A stretch of 64,000 bases of DNA from an uncultured Nostocoides sp. (GTDB lineage Bacteria; Actinomycetota; Actinomycetes; Actinomycetales; Dermatophilaceae): the NCBI GenBank assembly GCA_937873315.1, contig CALMQX010000035.1, positions 179,869 through 243,868 of the forward strand, in the 5' to 3' direction. Made by a program: the position numbers and the translations under genes. Shown piece after piece: positions 33,874-43,038 of this stretch. The notes under the pieces are model-generated. The model was given only the letters and a program-made list of their open reading frames with translations. It was not told where the DNA came from and did no database searches. The stretch's first letter is position 1, and each line of letters begins with the position of its first letter.

Positions 33874-35355
33874 ATGTCCGCGCGCCACCGCACCATTGCC
33901 GTCATCCTTGCGGGTGGCTCCGGATCACGAGTGGGCCTAAAGATCCCGAAGCAACTGCTCAAGATCGCCGGCAAGACGGTTCTTGAGCACACCTTGGATG
34001 TGTTCGCCGAGGCCGAGCGGATCGACGAGATCGTCGTGCTGATGCACCCAGAGCATGTCGACGATGCACGCCGCCTTGGTGCGGCATACCCCAAGGTCAC
34101 AGAGGTGCTCGCCGGCGGATCCACGCGCAACGAGACAACCACCTTGGCGTTGGACGTGCTATCGGCGAAGGGTGATGACGACCTCAGGGTGCTCTTTCAC
34201 GATGCGGTGCGCCCGCTCATCGACCACCGCATCATCGATCAATGCGTCGCGGCGCTGGCAGAGTACGAAGCCGTCGACGTCGCCATCCCGTCGGCAGACA
34301 CCATCATCACGCTGGGCGAAGATGGCACCATCTCCGACATCCCTGATCGCTCACTGCTGCGTCGCGGTCAAACTCCCCAGGCCTTCCGCCTCGGCACGAT
34401 TAGACGCGCCTATCACATCGCGCTGAAGGATCCGAATTTCACTGCGACAGACGACTGTTCGGTGGTTCTGCGGTATCTACCCGACGTCCCGATTGCGGTC
34501 GTCGAGGGCTCGGACCAGAACATGAAGATCACGCATCCCATCGATGTCTTCATCGCCGACAAGCTCTTCCAGATCGGTTCCAGCGCCGCCCCACCTCGGC
34601 GTGAACCGGCGCAATATGCCGCCGACCTCGCCGGCAAGGTTCTCGTGGTCCTGGGCGGTTCGTACGGCATCGGTGCGGATATCGCGGCGCTGGCCGAGCG
34701 GTTTGGTGCCACTGTCCACAGTTTCAGCCGCTCCCAGACGGGCACCCATGTCGAGCGGATGGAGGACGTCGAGGCGGCCCTGGCGTCGGCGTACTCGGCC
34801 AGTGGACGCATCGACTTCGTCGTCGTCACTGCCGGGGTCTTGCGGCGCGGGCCCATCCATGAGCAACCCATCGACGACATTCTCGACAGCATCCGGGTCA
34901 ACTACATCGCCCCCGTGGCAGCGGCTCGGTCGGCGCTGCCGTATCTGAAGGAGACTGCGGGCCACCTGCTGTACTTCACCTCCAGCTCCTACACCCGCGG
35001 GCGTGCCGACTACTCGATCTACTCCTCGACCAAGGCGGCCGTGGTCAATCTCACCCAGGCGCTCGCGGACGAGTGGTCCGGCATTGGCGTCCGCGTGAAC
35101 TGCATTAACCCGGAGCGGACATCGACACCGATGCGTACGCAGGCCTTCGGAGAGGAGCCCGCGGGCAGCCTGCTTTCGAGCCAGGTCGTGGCGCTGACCT
35201 CGATCGACGTATTGCTCTCCTCGCTGACCGGACACATCATCGACGTCCGCCGGATCGAGCCGGAGCAAACGGGGATGTCGCGGACCGAGCTGGAGGCCGC
35301 CCGAATCACTGCAGCCCTCGACGAATCCGACGGTGCAGACCTGAGCGAGGTGTAG
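33874..35355 (+). CDS. bifunctional CDP-ribitol pyrophosphorylase / ribulose-5-phosphate reductase (Bcs1/Acs1-like)
   Basis: 493-aa fusion. Residues 1-235 are an IspD/TarI-type cytidylyltransferase (VILAGGSGSRVGLKIPKQLL, LFHDAVRPLID, RGQTPQAFRLGTI). Residues about 250-470 form a short-chain dehydrogenase (VVLGGSYGIGADIAALAERF nucleotide site, YSIYSSTKAAVVNL with catalytic Tyr and Lys). This order matches Haemophilus influenzae Bcs1/Acs1, which reduces ribulose-5-phosphate and makes CDP-ribitol. It implies ribitol-phosphate in the surface polymer. ATG at 33874 starts the domain directly; an earlier in-frame start adds 34 unlikely residues. Confidence 0.85.
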   Translation: MSARHRTIAVILAGGSGSRVGLKIPKQLLKIAGKTVLEHTLDVFAEAERIDEIVVLMHPEHVDDARRLGAAYPKVTEVLAGGSTRNETTTLALDVLSAKGDDDLRVLFHDAVRPLIDHRIIDQCVAALAEYEAVDVAIPSADTIITLGEDGTISDIPDRSLLRRGQTPQAFRLGTIRRAYHIALKDPNFTATDDCSVVLRYLPDVPIAVVEGSDQNMKITHPIDVFIADKLFQIGSSAAPPRREPAQYAADLAGKVLVVLGGSYGIGADIAALAERFGATVHSFSRSQTGTHVERMEDVEAALASAYSASGRIDFVVVTAGVLRRGPIHEQPIDDILDSIRVNYIAPVAAARSALPYLKETAGHLLYFTSSSYTRGRADYSIYSSTKAAVVNLTQALADEWSGIGVRVNCINPERTSTPMRTQAFGEEPAGSLLSSQVVALTSIDVLLSSLTGHIIDVRRIEPEQTGMSRTELEAARITAALDESDGADLSEV

Positions 35356-35362
35356 TCGGGCC

Positions 35363-37174
35363 ATGCGGATCGATCCTCATATCCCCACCAAGTCGCCGGT
35401 TGGGGCGACGCTCTTCGTGTCGGTGGTTCTGGGCATGGCCACACTGGCCCTTGGGGCGCTCTCCGGCCGGCCGTGGCTTTACCTGGTGGGCTTGGCAGTG
35501 ACGGGGGTCAGTTCCGACCTAGCCGAGCCGGTCACCGCGGTCCGGCAAATCCTCAATGGCGCTCAGCTCTCGATCACTTCCCGCACCTGGTTCGTGGAGC
35601 TGCTGGCCATCGCCATGGCCGCCACCACAGTTCCCGCGCACCCTTTGCGCTGGGCGGGGGCGGTGGCGGTGCTCTCAATGACTCGGACCGCGGTCTTCCT
35701 GGCGCAGGTCCCGGTCAGCCGCCGACTCGGCATCGTCGGGGAGACTCGCAACCTCGATCTTGGCCCACGGATCCCCAGCGTGTGGTTCCCCAACGCACGG
35801 CAGGCCTTCATCGGTTCGGCAATGGGCTGCGCTCTGATCGCGCTCAGCGTGCTGCTGGACTCGGTCTTCATGCTCGGCCTGGCCATTGCCCTGTCTGCCG
35901 GCTTCGCCGTGGTGATCCTTGGGCGGGCTGTCCTGGCGGTGTCCGAGGCTCGACGGCTGCACAGCCATCAGGGGCTTGACCGGATTCAGGCCGCCGTGCA
36001 GGGCTACGCGCCCAGCGTGGTGATGTACTTCGCGGGTCCCCGCGAGTCCACCTACCAGCTCAACATGTGGCTGCCCACCCTCGAGCAGTTGGGTGAGCGT
36101 GTGCTGGTGTTGATCCGGGAAACCCATCATTGGGAGGACCTGGCCCCGACGAGCCTGCCGGTGATCGGCCTGAGCCGAGCCACCGATGTGATGGATCTCG
36201 ACATCCCCACAGCCCGCGTGGCGCTCTATGCCGCCCACGTGGGCAACAACATTCACTTCCTCCGCAAGCCTCGCCTCAAGCATGTCTTCATCGGTCATGG
36301 CGAGTCGGACAAGGTGGCCAGTGTCAATCCGGCATCGAAGGCATTCGACCAGATCTGGGTGGCCGGGCGGGCATCCCGGGACCGTTGGGCCGCAGCCAGG
36401 GTGGGGGTCCGGGACGACATCATCAAGGAGGTGGGCCGTCCTCAGCTCGGGGGGATCCAAGGCCCCCGCAGCCAGGTCGATTCCCTTCGTACCGTCCTGT
36501 ACGCGCCCACCTGGGAGGGCTGGTCCAGTGACCTCGCCGTCAGTTCGGTTCCCAGCGTGGGATTGGCGCTGGTGAGCTGGCTCATGGACCAACCCGACAT
36601 CCGGGTCATCTACAAGCCGCACCCACTAACCGGCACGGTGCAACCGGCTGCCCAGCGCGCGCACGCGCGCATCGTCGAGGCCATCGCGGCGCACCCCCGC
36701 GGGCAGGCCCAGGCACCAACATCACCCGAGGAACTGGCGCAGGCACCGGATCGGCATGTTGTCATCACCTCCGGGCTGTCCATCTTCGACTGCTTCAACG
36801 CCTCGGACGCACTGATCGGGGACATCTCGAGCGTGGTTCCTGACTACCTCGCCTCGGGCAAGCCGTATGCCGTACCAAACCCCGCCAATAGAGAGCACGA
36901 CCAGATCAGGGCCGAACTGCCGAGCACTCGGGCCGCCTACGTGCTTGATCGATCACAGGGCGGCTGGGATGCCTTCCTTGGCGCGGTGCGAGGCGATGAC
37001 CCGCAAGCCGGTGCGCGCTTGGAGTTGCGCACGTACATCCTCGGTCCGCACTACGCGGATCCGGTCACACCGTGGCGCACAGCGCTGACTGAGTTGATCC
37101 GCGAGGCCGAACACGACTGGCCCGAGTTGGCCACCACCAGCCACACTGCACCTGGGGGCCCGAATGAGCGCTGA
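35363..37174 (+). CDS. membrane-anchored CDP-polyol phosphotransferase-like protein, copy 2
   Basis: 603 aa. The N-terminal 195 residues have about six hydrophobic helices (FVSVVLGMATLALGALSG and others); residues about 215-590 are the same Glyphos_transf-type domain as the neighbours: KHVFIGHGESDKVASVNPAS, TVLYAPTWEGWSSDLAV, VIYKPHPLTGTVQPAA and DALIGDISSVVPDYLASG. Begins 7 bp after the cytidylyltransferase-SDR gene and overlaps the next membrane gene by 11 bp, so it likely uses the CDP-polyol made by the upstream enzyme. Confidence 0.85.
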   Translation: MRIDPHIPTKSPVGATLFVSVVLGMATLALGALSGRPWLYLVGLAVTGVSSDLAEPVTAVRQILNGAQLSITSRTWFVELLAIAMAATTVPAHPLRWAGAVAVLSMTRTAVFLAQVPVSRRLGIVGETRNLDLGPRIPSVWFPNARQAFIGSAMGCALIALSVLLDSVFMLGLAIALSAGFAVVILGRAVLAVSEARRLHSHQGLDRIQAAVQGYAPSVVMYFAGPRESTYQLNMWLPTLEQLGERVLVLIRETHHWEDLAPTSLPVIGLSRATDVMDLDIPTARVALYAAHVGNNIHFLRKPRLKHVFIGHGESDKVASVNPASKAFDQIWVAGRASRDRWAAARVGVRDDIIKEVGRPQLGGIQGPRSQVDSLRTVLYAPTWEGWSSDLAVSSVPSVGLALVSWLMDQPDIRVIYKPHPLTGTVQPAAQRAHARIVEAIAAHPRGQAQAPTSPEELAQAPDRHVVITSGLSIFDCFNASDALIGDISSVVPDYLASGKPYAVPNPANREHDQIRAELPSTRAAYVLDRSQGGWDAFLGAVRGDDPQAGARLELRTYILGPHYADPVTPWRTALTELIREAEHDWPELATTSHTAPGGPNER

Positions 37175-39164
37175 ACGAGTAGTCGATCGTGCCGAACGAT
37201 GGGTCGATGGCGGCCTGGACATCATGCTCATCGCGGCTGCGGGATTCACCATGGCCTACCACCTGGGTCTATTCACCCAGGTGAGTGTCGTGCCGCTCAT
37301 GATCATTGCGGTCGGCCTCACCGGCGCCGGGATTGCGGCCCGCACCATGTTGGGCACGAACACCAGCGGTGTTCTGCCGTCGCCCGCCACGCCGGCCCAA
37401 CGCGGCATGCTGGGCGTGATTGTGGGCCTGAGCGCCGTCTCGGCCGTCGTGACTGCCGCGTCATCGGGGCCAGTGTGGATCGCCGGCTGGGGATGCGCCG
37501 CGGTCTCGGTGCTGCTGACGGCCTTCGTCCTGGTCGCGGCGAGACGCACCACCCCCGAGCCAGCGCTGTCCACCGAGACCACCGGCGACCGGATTCCGAC
37601 CACCGGGTCAGCATCGATGGTCGTCGGCCTCGCCGCGCTCGGCGCGGCCACGCTCTCGCTCTTCGCCCTGCGCGTCGACCCCGATGACGCGTTCTACGTC
37701 AACCGTGCCCAGTACGTTGCGGAAAATGGCACCATCCCCACCCGCGACGTGCTCTTTAGCCCTGGCACTTTGCCGCCCCTGGCAGGCGCGGGGTCGACCC
37801 CAGTGCAGGCCATCGAGACGCTCCAAGGCGCCATCGCCCACATCTTCGGACTCAGCGCCGGCACGGTGTGCTACCTCATCTTCCCGCCGATTCTGACCTT
37901 CGCCGCAGTCTGGTCTGTGTGGCGTCTCTCGCGCACCTGGGCAATCCGGGCACCCTTCCTGGTGTGGGCGGTCGCCATGACCTATCTCGCCTTCGGCGGA
38001 CAGCAGGGCGCCAATTTCGGGGTCTTCTTCCTCGCCCGCATCTGGCAAGGCAAGGTCTTCTTTGTCGCGGCCGTGATCCCCCTGCTCTTTCACTATGCGA
38101 CCGTCTGGGCAAGCCGTCGCAGCGCCCGATCCGCCTTCATGCTGGCGATCAGCGGTATTGCCTCGACCGGGCTCACCTCGTCGGCGACCTTCTTGGTGCC
38201 GATCATCGCGTTCGCCCTGGTGGTTGGCCTCCTGGCCGCGGGCCAACCGTGGTGGGGAATGCTGCTGGCGGCCGCCTACCCCGTCGCCACGGCGCTGGTC
38301 GTGATGCTGCTCGCCCCGGTCGGAGACCCTGGCGGACGGTACTTCTCGATGGACACGGCGCAGCATTTCGTACTCGGAGTAGGGCCGTACGGCGCGATTG
38401 GCTGGTTCGCTGTCCTGGTCGCGCCATGGCTGATCCGAGGGCGGGCTGGGGCCGTCGTCGGAGCCTCTTCGGCGATGGCCTTGGTCGTGGCCCTGGCGCC
38501 TGGATTCGGCGCCCTCTTCGCCCAAACGACCGGTGCCGGCGCGGTCGCCTGGCGCTTGGTATGGGTTGCCCCGGTCGTCACCATGGTCGGGCTACTCGCG
38601 ACCGCCCCCCTGGTCATCGCGGACCTACTCCCCAGTGCCCGGGCCGCCACCTGGCTGCGCGGGACCTCAGCACTGGCCGCCTGGGCGGTCCTGGTGGCGG
38701 TCGTGACAGCGGTGGCGGGCCACCCCTTCATCAGTAAGGAACGGTCCGTTTCGGTCGAGGACCAACCCACGTGGAAATACCCGATCACCGCGCTGCGAGA
38801 AGCCAGAGCCATCGAGGAACTCGACCCCGGTCAGCATCCGGTTCTCGCGCCACGCTCGACCATGCGAGCGCTGTCCCTGACTTCGGCGCATGTGTACCCG
38901 GTAAACCCCAATGACAGCTATGTCCGGATTCTTGAGGAACCTGCTGAGGACAAGGCCGCACGCAAGCTGCTGACCTCGCTGATGTCACCGGGGACGCGGC
39001 CCAGCACGCAAGCCGTTGTCGCCGCCTTGGACACCCTCGAAGTGGGGATGGTGTGCCTTCCGGAGAGTAATACCGCCGTCAAGGCCGCAGTCGCCCAGCA
39101 GGGTTGGGCGACCGCTGGGTCAGCGCAGCGATTGACCTGCTACCGGTCCCCCAAGGTCAACTAG
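37164..39164 (+). CDS. polytopic membrane protein, DUF6077-like / GT-C-like
   Basis: 666 aa with about 13 membrane helices. A large external loop contains LRVDPDDAFYVNRAQYVAEN, with paired acids after the helices as in GT-C sugar transferases, and FFLARIWQGKVFFVAAVIPL. It resembles DUF6077 proteins found in glycan loci; this assignment is from memory and moderate. The C-terminal 120 residues are soluble. Last gene of a three-gene unit with the CDP-polyol enzymes. Confidence 0.7.
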   Translation: MSAERVVDRAERWVDGGLDIMLIAAAGFTMAYHLGLFTQVSVVPLMIIAVGLTGAGIAARTMLGTNTSGVLPSPATPAQRGMLGVIVGLSAVSAVVTAASSGPVWIAGWGCAAVSVLLTAFVLVAARRTTPEPALSTETTGDRIPTTGSASMVVGLAALGAATLSLFALRVDPDDAFYVNRAQYVAENGTIPTRDVLFSPGTLPPLAGAGSTPVQAIETLQGAIAHIFGLSAGTVCYLIFPPILTFAAVWSVWRLSRTWAIRAPFLVWAVAMTYLAFGGQQGANFGVFFLARIWQGKVFFVAAVIPLLFHYATVWASRRSARSAFMLAISGIASTGLTSSATFLVPIIAFALVVGLLAAGQPWWGMLLAAAYPVATALVVMLLAPVGDPGGRYFSMDTAQHFVLGVGPYGAIGWFAVLVAPWLIRGRAGAVVGASSAMALVVALAPGFGALFAQTTGAGAVAWRLVWVAPVVTMVGLLATAPLVIADLLPSARAATWLRGTSALAAWAVLVAVVTAVAGHPFISKERSVSVEDQPTWKYPITALREARAIEELDPGQHPVLAPRSTMRALSLTSAHVYPVNPNDSYVRILEEPAEDKAARKLLTSLMSPGTRPSTQAVVAALDTLEVGMVCLPESNTAVKAAVAQQGWATAGSAQRLTCYRSPKVN

Positions 39165-40113
39165 AGCGCGGGCTCTGCTGGCCTTCATCGGCCGGCGCTG
39201 ACCGCAATAGGCGCACCGCCGAAGCAGCTGCCACGCCAGCGAGGAGAATGTCTGCGACGGTGAACACCATCCGCGACACGACCGCTACGGCCAACGCCTG
39301 TGCTTGCGACATCACCCCGGATAGCGCGGCCACGATGATCAACTCGCGCGCTCCGGCCCCGGACGGCGCCACGATGAAGATGATGCCAGCCCCGAGGGCC
39401 AAGGCAAAGCCGCTGACGCACCGAGCCAAACCGCTCCACCCTGGGCTGCCCAGCGAATTGGCCAGGAGCCACAGCTGGACGCCGAAGGAGATCCAGGTGA
39501 CCAGCAGCCACCCGAATGCGCCGCCGACGCCCTTCCAGGTGAACGTGTGCGGCAGCGGAGACTTGCGCATTACCTTGAGCATCAGATCGACTAACCAGGT
39601 CAGAACTCGCGGGTGCGAGCAGACCAGGGCGATCGGCAGCACGAGCGCAAAGACCCAGCGCCAGGTGCTGATCGAGTCGCCGAGCAGCGGCAAGCCGACC
39701 ACGCCGACCGTCAGCGCGCTGGACAAGGAGAGGCCGATCCAACTCAACGTTGCCGTGAAGGACCTGGCCCGGGGCACCCCGAGACGGGTGGCAAGTTCCA
39801 TCTGGACCACGACCGACCAGACACTTCCCGGAAGGTACTTGCCCAACTGGCCGACCAGGAATACTCGACTCGCATCGATGAAACTCAGCGGGTGGCCCTC
39901 CTCGGCCAGCAAGACCCGCCACGCCTGTACCCCGGCGAGCGTTCCGATCACCACGGCCACGAACGCGAGCACCACGCTCTGCCATGCCATATCGGTGATC
40001 GCCACCGAAACGTCATCCCACTGGCTGGCGACGGCATAGACCACGCCCGCAACGATGAGCACCCCGAGCAGCGGTCGCGCGATCGGCACGACCTTGGCGA
40101 GGACCGCCTTCAC
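39157..40113 (-). CDS. LPG-synthase-TM / flippase-like membrane protein, paralogue 2
   Basis: 318 aa, about eight helices, with VFLVGQLGKYLPGSVWSVVV followed by QMELATRLGVPRARSF, closely similar to the protein at 16606-17571. Probably handles a lipid-linked intermediate of the surface polymer. GTG at 40113 overlaps the stop of the upstream acyltransferase (GTGA) and has AGGTGG 5 nt before it; a GTG seven codons earlier is an alternative. Confidence 0.83.
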   Translation of the reverse strand: MKAVLAKVVPIARPLLGVLIVAGVVYAVASQWDDVSVAITDMAWQSVVLAFVAVVIGTLAGVQAWRVLLAEEGHPLSFIDASRVFLVGQLGKYLPGSVWSVVVQMELATRLGVPRARSFTATLSWIGLSLSSALTVGVVGLPLLGDSISTWRWVFALVLPIALVCSHPRVLTWLVDLMLKVMRKSPLPHTFTWKGVGGAFGWLLVTWISFGVQLWLLANSLGSPGWSGLARCVSGFALALGAGIIFIVAPSGAGARELIIVAALSGVMSQAQALAVAVVSRMVFTVADILLAGVAAASAVRLLRSAPADEGQQSPRSS

Positions 40114-40817
40114 TGCGCCACCTGATCTGCCCACCAGCGCAGCGCTTCTGCCAATGAGTCGGGCGCCTCATCAGCCGAAGGCACCGGCGCGCCAGCGGCA
40201 TATAGCGCCGCCAGGAAGTCCACAGATTCTTGCGGATGGCCGGAACGCTGCATACCAATGGCGTTCACACCCCGGATCCGGCACGGGCTCCCGAAGGCCT
40301 TCGCGAAGGGCGGGATGTCGCGGCTGACGACGGCGCTCATCCCGACCATGGTGCCTGGACCGATGATCCTCCGCTGATGGACGGTGCAGTTCATCCCCAG
40401 GTTCGCGCCCGTGCCGACGTGGACGTGGCCGCCCAAGGTGACCGATGACGCCATGGTGACGCGGTCATCGATGCGGACGTCGTGCGCAAGGTACACCTTG
40501 TTCATGATGTAGCAGCCATCCCCCACCGTGGTCACGTCGTAGTGTCCTTGGTGGACAGTGACGTACTCGCGGAAGACATTGCTGCTGCCGATCTGCACGC
40601 CAGTCCCCACCAGGGCTCCGGACCAGGCGGCACCATGGTCGATTCCGTAGATCTCGGCCGGCGCTCCGATGACCGCGTGAGCACCGATCCAGTTGTTATC
40701 GCCGAGGACCAATGGTCCGAGCAGGACCGCGTGCGGGCCGACGGTATTGCCCTCGCCCAAGGTTACCTCTGGGCCGATGACCGCTGACGGATGGATGCTG
40801 TTGGCCGGGAAAGTCAC
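40110..40817 (-). CDS. LpxA-like left-handed beta-helix acyltransferase
   Basis: 235 aa made of hexapeptide repeats (IHPSAVIGPEVTLGEGNTVG, LVLGDNNWIGAHAVIG, GATMASSVTLGG-type turns) with the catalytic-His region YLAHDVRIDD and NCTVHQRRIIGPGTMVGM. The layout, including the start MTFPANSIHPSAVIGPEVTLGEG-like order, follows LpxA, the UDP-GlcNAc acyltransferase. As this is a Gram-positive-type locus without other lipid A genes, it probably acylates a sugar nucleotide for the surface glycan. Confidence 0.82.
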   Translation of the reverse strand: MTFPANSIHPSAVIGPEVTLGEGNTVGPHAVLLGPLVLGDNNWIGAHAVIGAPAEIYGIDHGAAWSGALVGTGVQIGSSNVFREYVTVHQGHYDVTTVGDGCYIMNKVYLAHDVRIDDRVTMASSVTLGGHVHVGTGANLGMNCTVHQRRIIGPGTMVGMSAVVSRDIPPFAKAFGSPCRIRGVNAIGMQRSGHPQESVDFLAALYAAGAPVPSADEAPDSLAEALRWWADQVAQ

Positions 40818-40862
40818 GCCCCCACACTAGTGCCGCTGACGCTGACGGTCGCCCTGGCTCGG

Positions 40863-40868
40863 TAGAGT
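40863..40868 (+). promoter_or_regulatory. -10-like TAGAGT, leaderless start
   Basis: TAGAGT ends 7 nt before the ATG at 40876; no ribosome-binding site is present. Confidence 0.45.
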
Positions 40869-40875
40869 CACTGGT

Positions 40876-41832
40876 ATGACGTCCTTGCGCATTGGTCTTG
40901 TTGGAGCCGGTTCGATGGGGAGCCTGCACGCCCGGGTGGTCACGGGGCACCCCGACACCGAATTGGCCGTTGTGGTGGACCCCAATGAGCAGACCGGCCG
41001 CGCCGTAGCAGATCGATATGGTGCGCGTTGGGCCGCTGACCCGGAAGGCTTGGGCGAGGTCGATGCGGTCATCGTGGCCGCGGCCACTCAGTACCACCAC
41101 GGCATCGGCGTGGACATCATCGACCGCGGGCTGCCCTTGCTCATGGAGAAGCCGCTGGCGGATCGGCTCACTGACGCTGAGGATTTGGTCTCGCGTTCAC
41201 AGCAGGCGGGGACGCCGCTCATGTGTGGCTTCCTCGAGCGCTACAACCCGGGCCTGCTGACCGCCTTCCAGCTATTGGAGAATCCAGTTCACATTGCGGC
41301 GCAACGGCATTCACCGTATGTCGCCCGCATCCGGACGGGTGTGGCGTCGGACTTGTTGATCCACGACGCCGACATCGTCGTCCGGATGATGGGAGCCGAG
41401 CCCAGCCGTGTCGTCGGTGCACTGACCTGTGCACATCCCGAATCAGAGCCGACGAGCGAGGACATCGCCGAAGCCGTCCTCACCTTCCCCTCGGGCTCGA
41501 CCGCAAACATCTCAGCCAGCCGACTAAGCCAACGCAAGGTCCGAGGGTTCGTGATCACCGAGCTGGATCGACTCATCGAAGTGGACATGCTTCGCAATGC
41601 CGTCACGATCTATCGCCATGTATTGGGTGAGAATGTGGATGAGGGCCTGTCCTACAAACAGCAGACCATCATCGAGATCCCGCAGATCGTCTCTAACAGG
41701 GAACCCTTGGGGGCCCAGTTGGATCGCTTCGTCGAACTCATCCGGGGTTCGGCAGATGCCGACGCCGAGCGCGCCGCGATCCTGCCCGCCCACCGCGTGG
41801 TCGAGGCCTTGCGCGAGAGCGCGAGCGCCTAG
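40876..41832 (+). CDS. Gfo/Idh/MocA-family sugar oxidoreductase
   Basis: 318 aa. NAD(P) Rossmann start LRIGLVGAGSMGSLHARVV, the family EKP motif in LPLLMEKPLADRLTDAED and GFLERYNPGLL, SDLLIHDADIVVRMMGAEP. In amino-sugar pathways such enzymes (WlbA type) oxidise C3 of a UDP-sugar before transamination. Acyltransferase and DegT genes nearby make that plausible, but the substrate is unknown. Confidence 0.87.
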   Translation: MTSLRIGLVGAGSMGSLHARVVTGHPDTELAVVVDPNEQTGRAVADRYGARWAADPEGLGEVDAVIVAAATQYHHGIGVDIIDRGLPLLMEKPLADRLTDAEDLVSRSQQAGTPLMCGFLERYNPGLLTAFQLLENPVHIAAQRHSPYVARIRTGVASDLLIHDADIVVRMMGAEPSRVVGALTCAHPESEPTSEDIAEAVLTFPSGSTANISASRLSQRKVRGFVITELDRLIEVDMLRNAVTIYRHVLGENVDEGLSYKQQTIIEIPQIVSNREPLGAQLDRFVELIRGSADADAERAAILPAHRVVEALRESASA

Positions 41833-41842
41833 AGCCTCTCGG

Positions 41843-43024
41843 TCAGTGGCCGGCCAACTCCGTCAGCACCTCAAGGTGCTGACGGAGCACCTGACGCATG
41901 GAGAATCGCTCCTCGACGAGTTCGGACTGAGCGACCGCTAGTCGCTGGCGCCAGGCGTCATCACGCAAGAGCGCCACCAGCGTGTTGCCGAGCGCCTCGG
42001 GGTCGCCAACCGGGGTGAGCACGACGTTCTCGCCACTGCGCAACTCGATGCCCGGGAAGTTGTCTGCGCGAACCGCGACCACCATCGGCACCCCTGCGGC
42101 CATGGACTCCAGGCTCGCGGTGCCCAGGCCGTAGCCCTGAAGGTCATGAGTCTCGATGTCAGCAGCCGCTAGGTAGTCGGGGACCTCACCCTTGGGGACC
42201 GCACCGATCGCCATGACCGCGTGTGCGACACCCAATTCGCGCGCACGCTCGAGGAATCGCTCGTAGTAGACCCGGCCGACCACGAGCAGCTTGGCCTGCG
42301 GGACCGCGGCCAGGACGATGGGTAGCGCCTCGACCAACAGCACCCGGTCCCGCAGCGGAATCACATGCCCGAGGCTCACGATCAGCGGCACACCGTCGAG
42401 CGAGTGCTTGCTGCGTACCCGGCCACCATCGCCGCCCTTGACCCAGTCCGTGTCGACCCCGACGGGGATATAGCTCAGGCCACTGTGCGCACCGGAGTAC
42501 CTCGAGGTGATGTATTCCTCCATCTGGACGTCCATCACGACCAATCGCGGCTTGTAGCGCTTCAGGATTGGCTTCACGACGGTAGCGTCCAGGCCCCTGA
42601 AGATGCCGTGGTACGACGCGATCGGGTTCTCCAGTCGCGTGTGAATGGACAGCAGCACCGGTACCTTGTTGCGCCGCGCCCACTCACCACTGAGCCAGGT
42701 GAGATCGAAGAACTGTCCATGCTGATGGATGACATCGGGAGCGAAGCCGTCGAGCAAGTCCCGGACCCGCCGATAGGCGCCAGAGCGAAGCGTGAACGCG
42801 ATATCAAAACTCACGCTGAGCTTGCTTTTCGGGATCATCGCTGCCGGCAAGCGATGAATCACCATGCCGTCGCGCTCCTCTGTTACCGGAGCATCCTCGT
42901 ATGCGGCGGTGAGCACCATGACCTGGTGCCCCTGCGCGGCATACCCCTTGGCCAGCGCCTCCGACAAATGCGAGGAACCACCGACTCGAGGCGGGAAGAA
43001 GTTGTTGACGACGACGATGCGCAT
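41843..43024 (-). CDS. GT4-family glycosyltransferase
   Basis: 393 aa, GT-B fold. N-terminal MRIVVVNNFFPPRVGGSSHL and HQHGQFFDLTWLSGEWARRN, C-terminal donor site LIVSLGHVIPLRDRVLLVEAL, GTASLESMAAGVPMVVAVRA with the E-x7-E-like acid motif. Last gene of a four-gene unit DegT, epimerase, acetyltransferase, GT4, and likely adds the sugar those enzymes make. Confidence 0.9.
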   Translation of the reverse strand: MRIVVVNNFFPPRVGGSSHLSEALAKGYAAQGHQVMVLTAAYEDAPVTEERDGMVIHRLPAAMIPKSKLSVSFDIAFTLRSGAYRRVRDLLDGFAPDVIHQHGQFFDLTWLSGEWARRNKVPVLLSIHTRLENPIASYHGIFRGLDATVVKPILKRYKPRLVVMDVQMEEYITSRYSGAHSGLSYIPVGVDTDWVKGGDGGRVRSKHSLDGVPLIVSLGHVIPLRDRVLLVEALPIVLAAVPQAKLLVVGRVYYERFLERARELGVAHAVMAIGAVPKGEVPDYLAAADIETHDLQGYGLGTASLESMAAGVPMVVAVRADNFPGIELRSGENVVLTPVGDPEALGNTLVALLRDDAWRQRLAVAQSELVEERFSMRQVLRQHLEVLTELAGH

Positions 43025-43038
43025 GAAATTCAGCCCTG

